Assembly: GCA_033819885.1 (NCBI GenBank)
Contig: JAQYUZ010000001.1
Span: 620,001-684,000, forward strand
DNA: 64,000 bases
Reading direction: 5' to 3'
Source: Microbotryomycetes sp. JL201
Lineage: Eukaryota > Basidiomycota > Microbotryomycetes
Positions 58,824 through 64,000 of this stretch are shown piece after piece; the first letter of the stretch is position 1; each line of letters starts with the position of its first letter. Made by a program: the position numbers and the translations under genes. A model generated the notes under the pieces. It did no database searches and was not told the origin of the DNA. It saw only the letters and a program-made list of their open reading frames with translations.

Positions 58824-60728
58824 CTATGCCTTTGTACTTTGCTGAGCCTTCAAAGCGGCATTCACAGCGTGCTCCTGCGTTCAGCAAATCTCAGGGTGAG
58901 AAAATGGAATGGCAATATATTGCCTCCTTGGAGCTTACTTTTGCAATCAAATGGCACGTCTTGTCGATCAAACCCATCAGCTTTGACACGTCCGAGCTCC
59001 ATTCGTTCAACACTTGATCACCAGTCTTTGGAGCTTGGAACGACACTGTGCCGGCCGGTCTATCAATCTTTGCGTACACCGTTTTTGAAGAAACGAGTTT
59101 GCTCAGAAACGTTTCCGTCTGAGCTTGGTCCAAATCCAACAATTCGCTCAACCTCTTCGTCGTGATTCGAGTATAGTATTTTGAAATGACCCGAATGTTG
59201 TGTTCAACGACCCTGTCATGCAAGACTTGCCACCGTTCGTCACCGAGAGAATCTTGATCCGCCTCTTCAATGTCACCAGCTACGCCGACAGTTCCTTTCG
59301 GTCCAAACACTTTGGTTTTTCGCAACGTCTCGCCGTACAGTTCCTTGATACCCGGCCATCTCATCAGTTCCGGTGTTGTAAAACATTTGATCAAGTTGCT
59401 GCAACGATTCGTGCAAAAAGCGCGTAATCAGCACCAAAGGCATCCGGCGCAAAGCGAGAAAGCAACGACGCACTATGATTCGGGCACTTTGACGAGCTTT
59501 TCATCTTTAAAGACGCGCTCAAGCAAATCACTCTGCTCATTGTCGTATGGTGCGAGAACGACAAAGTAGACTATGTTGCGCAACACGCTCGACCACTTGG
59601 CTTCGTCTTCTTGAATCGAGGGCGATTCAAACACTGCCCTGTAAAACTTGCATACCTCAAGGTACTTGTTGCCATGCAATCCCCACAAGATCATCAGCGC
59701 ATAGTATCGCAATTTGAGATCCTTGACATCGGCCCCTTTAGGTCAGTCTTCTGCGCTCTGATGACGAAGAGCCCCACTGTACGAACCTCATTCTCCTTCT
59801 CAGACAGCCACTTGATATTGATACGCTTCGATACGATGCCCATCTTGTCCCACTCGCCCTGCAATTTGAGTAGCCTCATTTGCTCAAGGATAAAGTCGAC
59901 CTTTTCTCTTCGGTCCATGGACCCGAACGTCTCGACTTGAAGCTCTTGCATCAATTCTGATGCTCTCACGATGTCCTTTTCTTGTTCTTTAATGTTGGAT
60001 AGCAACCGCGTTACCCGAGCCCGAGGCACTTCGAGATATATCTGCAGGCGAGAGCGCGTGCGCAAGACGATCAGCAGTTTGTCCGCGATCCGGTAGCAGG
60101 TTATGCGATATTTAAAGACGTTGCCCACCTTGCCCTCGGTCACTTCTCGCAGCGTTTCTATCAGATCGAGCTTGGTCTGCCCCTCGAGCTTGTCGAGATA
60201 CGTCATGGCCTCGTCCACCATCTTTTGAACTGCCTGTCTGAGCTGTCCGTGCTTCTTCGAAAGGATTGAAATGTATTCATTGAGTCGTGCATAGTCGTTA
60301 GCCTTGAATGCGAGCGAGATGGCGGCAACTAGGATCCGAGACGTCGACGCGAGATCAGCGGCCTGTAGCATATCAAGCGCACTGTGAGCTTGAGCAAAGT
60401 AAGATTTGAGATCGCGGCGACTGACATTGCGCGTCTGCTTTTCGAGCACGAGCAACTTGTCGAACGCGTCCTGAAGCTGGCCCGCCTGCACGAGAGTAAT
60501 GCTGCCGGTCAGCGAAAAGAAGTGCTATGCTCATAAGTCATGGACGTACTTGTGCCGTCGATTCTACTTGCGGCAGCAGCTGCAAAGGCGACGAATGCGC
60601 GATGCTGTCGTCAGCGCTCGCGTCTCGTGCATCACTGTATTCCCACAGGGACTATCAGTCGCAGAGGAACGCACCTCATCAACGTCCTTGGTGAAGTCCT
60701 TCTCCTGCTTGCGCTGCACCTCGCTCAT
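58824..60728 (-). CDS. RPN5: 26S proteasome lid subunit Rpn5 (PSMD12)
   Basis: A PCI-domain scaffold of the 19S regulatory particle. Exon 1 encodes MSEVQRKQEKDFTKDVDE; a good cctttgcag acceptor then joins it to LLPQVESTAQ and AGQLQDAFDKLLVLEKQTRN. Helical repeats follow (ISLAFKANDYARLNEYISIL; KIYLEVPRARVTRLLSNIKE; LQVETFGSMDRREKVDFILE). Further exons give YFVVLAPYDNEQSDLLERVF and CFTTPELMRWPGIKELYG. The PCI winged helix is RVVEHNIRVISKYYTRITTK, RLSELLDLDQAQTETFLSKL and VYAKIDRPAGTVSFQAPKTG. The last exon ends HAVNAALKAQQSTKA. Strong match along the whole length; the exon 1/2 join is the only uncertain point. Confidence 0.95.
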
Positions 60729-60914
60729 CGTGGATGAAAACCAAAGGTCAAGGAGCGGCCTGAGCGCAGCAAACGAGGGCCGTGTCGTGGCCATCCATGT
60801 CTTCGGACAGCTCAAACTGCACAAGGTAGCAATTCACGCTCAAGCACCATGCTCGCGCTCAAGATATCGTAGCGCCTGAGAAATACAATTGCATGCAAAA
60901 TACAACAGCCGTCA

Positions 60915-63900
60915 TCAACCCTTGTTGCCACGCCGTCCTCCACGTTTGAGACTGTTGACCGAACACATAAGTCTTCAAGCAATCACCCGAAAACACTCAG
61001 ATAGGACTGACCGGTCAATGTGCCTGCGCAGCTTGCGACTCTTCTCATGCAGCGAAGCAGTGTTCTTTTTGCGGACCCGACTCGAATGCTGAACCATTGA
61101 AAAATTCTTCTTCTTCTTCTTCTCTTCGTTAGTCGTCGAATGCTCCTTCTCATCCAATTTGCGATGCTTGTGGGATCGGAACTTGTCTCGACCTTCACGG
61201 CCTTCCGCGATGGCTGCCATGCGCTCTTCGTACGAACTCTTCTGTCGCTTGCGGACGCCAAGGATACTGCTCTCTGTCAGGAAATTGTCGGCTTCGCCCG
61301 TGTTGGCTCTGCGCGCGGCTGATAGAGCCGCGAGCTTGCGTCGAGCGGCACTGCCTCCGCCATTGTCGGCTTCTTCCTGGAGAGCCTGCGTTCTCAGCTC
61401 GTTGATCTTTGCGAAATCAGCTGGCGTCAAAATCTACACGCAGATTTGTTTTTTTCAAAAGTGAAAGAAAGTCAGTCCTGCCAGTGAACCCGGTATCTCA
61501 GACCGCTCGAGCGCGAACCTTTGTCATGGCCAGTTGCTGGTAATCGGTGCCTTCAAGGACCTTGTTTGCCCTGTTCAAGCTCATCTCATACTCGTCTGCG
61601 GCAGTGCTGGTGTTGCCCTCTTCGGTCTCTGCCTTGTCGTCCTCTTCGTCAGAGCCTTCGTCCTCTTGCTCGTCTTCTTGCTCATCATCGCTATCCTCTT
61701 CTTCTTCGACATCGTCATCAGCTTCGTCGTCGCTGGAATCTTTCTCTTCGTCCGAGTTGTCAAAGGCGATCACATCGTCCGATTTGAGGCCGGCAACCTC
61801 GACAGGCTTGCCGTTCGCCTTACCAGAGTCGTCCCGCTCGAGCTTCGCCTTCTTTGCTTTCCTCTGGTCCTTGCCCTCGTCATCGTCATCACTGTCAGAG
61901 ATCTCAATATCTTCCCCGTCACTGGATACATCGATCCAGCCGCCAGAGTCGTCTGAGCCTTCAGACTCGACGTCCCAGTTGGCCCACTCTGCTTCCTCGT
62001 CGACTTCTTCTCCTTTCTCTTCGCGCTCGGCCAAGTGCTTGGCCAAAAGCTATAACAAGATGAGATATCAGACCATTAGGTAATCCGTTCGCAATGACCG
62101 CAAATCGGCTCACATCCAAACCTTCGATGCCAGAAGCTTCTTCTCGGGAATGTCCGTACGCGACCGGCTGAGCGTCACTTCCCTTCATCGTCGCGACCTT
62201 GCCACGCTCTCTCTTCTTGAGCATGCCAGGATTGACCTCACGGTACAACTGCAGCAAGCCTCTGGAAGCGTTCATCACGCCCTTGTCCTTTGAACTTTTG
62301 TACTCGACCAGATCTTCCAACAAGTCGCGGTCCATGCACCATGGCTGCCGACGGCATATTTCGGTGATGGCATTCAAACCGGCAGCGTTGACCTCGGCAG
62401 CGACACCAGAATGGACAAACTCGCCGGCCAATTTGCGAACAACGGGCGTCAACTCGTCAGGTGGAGTCAAGTCATGGACCGACTGAGCCAAGGCGACCAG
62501 AATTTGCGTGATTTGCAGTTGATGGTGATGAAGGTACTTGACGATGTACGAGTAGAACCCAAGCACGTTCAACTTATGCGCGCCAGAGACTCGGCCGAAC
62601 AACTGCATCATCAAAACTTTGTGTTCAAGCGTGTACGACTTGTCGTATTTGACAAGCGCAAAGTACAACTTTTCACCAAACGTCTCTGGGTCGTTGAGCA
62701 ACTGCAAAGCTGAAAAGTTGGTCGCCGCCTCGTTGAGAGCAGCAGCTTTCGCTTTGCGTTTCGCATGTGCGCTGCGAATATCTCGCTTCGCTTTTCGTTC
62801 TGTCGATTTGCGCTTCTTGTTGATTTCTTGCCTGTGCTTGACTTGCTCAATGTCCGGTCCGTCGTCAGAGTCGGCATCAGAGTCGAGTTGCGCCTCCTCG
62901 TCGGGCGTGACGAGGAAAAAGTGCATGGCTGCCGATTGTACTTTGGTGTCGGGGTGAAAACAAGCGGACGCAACGATTGAGACGGTCTTTGAGTCGCGCC
63001 AAACACTCTTGCGCCACAATTCTGAGGCAATCTTGACTGCCCACAATGCCTCCCTCGCGCCCACAACCTTGACGTCTCCGCGGCGGGACGCTTTCACTCC
63101 GGTACCAAGTCGTTCTGCCTCGGCATCGAGTCCTTTTTCAATCATGGCAAACAGCAAGCCTTGCACGGTCCGGTTGAGCTTGTGATTTTTCGTTTTGAGG
63201 TTGGCGTGTTTAATGTCACCAATGATTGTTTTGAGGATGAAAGTACGTAGATTCGGGGACGTCGTCAATGACAAGAGCGGGAACAGAATTTTGAGCAAGC
63301 TGTGAGTAAGGAGGGCTAAGTCTTTGCGCTCGACAAATTCGTGAGCAGCAGCGAGAACGCACTCGATGCCAGATAGGACGTCGCGGCGGCGTAACAAGAC
63401 AAGGCCCTGGACCATCGTCCTGCGAGTGTCTGGCAGCAGGGTCATGCTACCTCCAGCTCCACCCGAGGCGTCTGCTGACGACGAGGACGAAGCGGCAGCG
63501 GGCGCCGAAGCCATCAACAGAGAGCTGAGCGTGGCGGGCAGGGCCTTTGTCATTGTCGGGTACAAGTGTGCTGTCTATGGAAGCGCAACATTATGCTTGT
63601 GAGTGATTGCGATCGATTTGCCACTGAGCGCTGCAGCCGGGGGTTCAAAAGGGCGCAAGGAAGGAGCGCTTACTTGGCAAATAAACGCTGTTACTTCGCG
63701 CAACTCATCCTCGTCAGCCTTTGTCTGTCCGAGGCCAAGCTGGACCACCTTGACGAGGTTTGAGAACCTGTTCCACTGGACGCCGAACTCTTCTGCGTAC
63801 GCGTCCGGCGACCGCTTGATCAGGTTCTGCAGCGAAGGCAGGGACGAAGTGATGAGTGCGCCTCGCTGTGTGCGTGCGACGTAGGCGTCTGGGGCCTGCT

Positions 63901-63976
63901 GCTGGCGTGAGCGCGTCGCCGACAAGTCCTTCTTGAGCTTGGGCGGCACGCGACTGCGCACATCGACGGCGGCCAT
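60915..63976 (-). CDS. SDA1: Sda1, 60S ribosome biogenesis and export factor
   Basis: A nucleolar and nuclear protein needed for 60S maturation and G1 progression. It starts MAAVDVRSRVPPKLKKDL, with SLPSLQNLIKRSPDAYAEEF and VQWNRFSNLVKVVQLGLG. The N-terminal helical domain continues with LLPDTRRTMVQGLVLLRRRD and TSPNLRTFILKTIIGDIKHA. The central block has KLYFALVKYDKSYTLEHKVL and VMNASRGLLQLYREVNPGML. A very long acidic tract (61600-61990) of Asp, Glu and Ser follows. The C-terminal SDA1 motif is ILTPADFAKINELRTQALQE and SSYEERMAAIAEGREGRDKF. The last exon gives RLKRGGRRGNKG. Complete within the window; its start is 24 bases from the right edge. Confidence 0.95.
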
Positions 63977-64000
63977 CTGGGCAGCGTCACGACAGTCAGC

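Noticed and set aside
61547-62083. Plus-strand serine-rich frame
   Set aside because: It is the mirror of the Asp/Glu-rich tract of SDA1, which has clear homology on the minus strand.

Overview
The window is a gene-dense stretch of nuclear DNA from a fungus, almost certainly a basidiomycete. About 30 protein genes fit into 64 kb. Most are cut by short GT-AG introns of roughly 45-100 bases, many with a CTGAC or CTAAC branch-like motif, and several intergenic spaces are under 110 bases. The gene set is eukaryotic and fungal: Rim9/PalI, a Zn2Cys6 regulator, Ies1, an Rsc9-like protein, a CHR chromate transporter and a secreted pepsin-type protease. A compact Pucciniomycotina or Ustilaginomycotina relative is a guess from gene density, base composition and protein style; I cannot name the species. 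I saw no transposon, viral relic, tRNA, rRNA or CRISPR array.

Layout. 0-6 kb: U1A/U2B''-type snRNP protein (-), mitochondrial PPR protein (+), Rab geranylgeranyltransferase beta (-), Sec61 gamma (+). 6-18 kb: five minus-strand genes, namely ARMH3-like protein, cytochrome P450, eIF3b, a GT8 glycosyltransferase and the INO80 subunit Ies1. 18-25 kb: a DHX29-type RNA helicase and Vta1 (+). 25-32 kb: secreted aspartic protease (-), proteasome assembly chaperone 3 (-), Kae1 (+), sulfiredoxin (-) and a LEA-like repeat protein (+). 32-46 kb: rRNA methyltransferase Spb1 (-), pantothenate kinase (+), tRNA-His guanylyltransferase Thg1 (-), chromate transporter (-), Rsc9-like protein (+), zinc-type alcohol dehydrogenase (-). 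46-64 kb: complex I NDUFA11-type subunit (+), mitochondrial seryl-tRNA synthetase (+), SF3A2 (-), SLC45-type sugar transporter (+), Zn2Cys6 factor (-), PalI/Rim9 (+), Rpn5 (-), Sda1 (-).

Most genes are housekeeping: ribosome building and translation (Spb1, Sda1, eIF3b, DHX29-like, SerRS, Thg1, Kae1), splicing (U1A/U2B'', SF3A2), proteasome (PAC3, Rpn5), chromatin (Ies1, Rsc9-like) and membrane traffic (Bet2, Sss1, Vta1, ARMH3). The order gives no sign of a metabolic cluster or a defence system.

The most unusual content is gene structure. Several genes place introns in or next to the start codon. SF3A2 begins with a 4-base and then an 8-base coding exon, Spb1 has an exon whose only coding content is ATG, and the LEA-like gene splits its ATG between two exons. 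Four introns need GC-AG ends (two in SF3A2, one in the LEA-like gene, one in the dehydrogenase). Sulfiredoxin and the tail of Thg1 only become visible after splicing by eye. Smaller regulatory oddities are a 16-bp inverted repeat in the Ies1/helicase promoter, a perfect 10-bp hairpin upstream of pantothenate kinase, and an identical 12-base CACGTG-containing word about 220 bases upstream of both Spb1 and Thg1.
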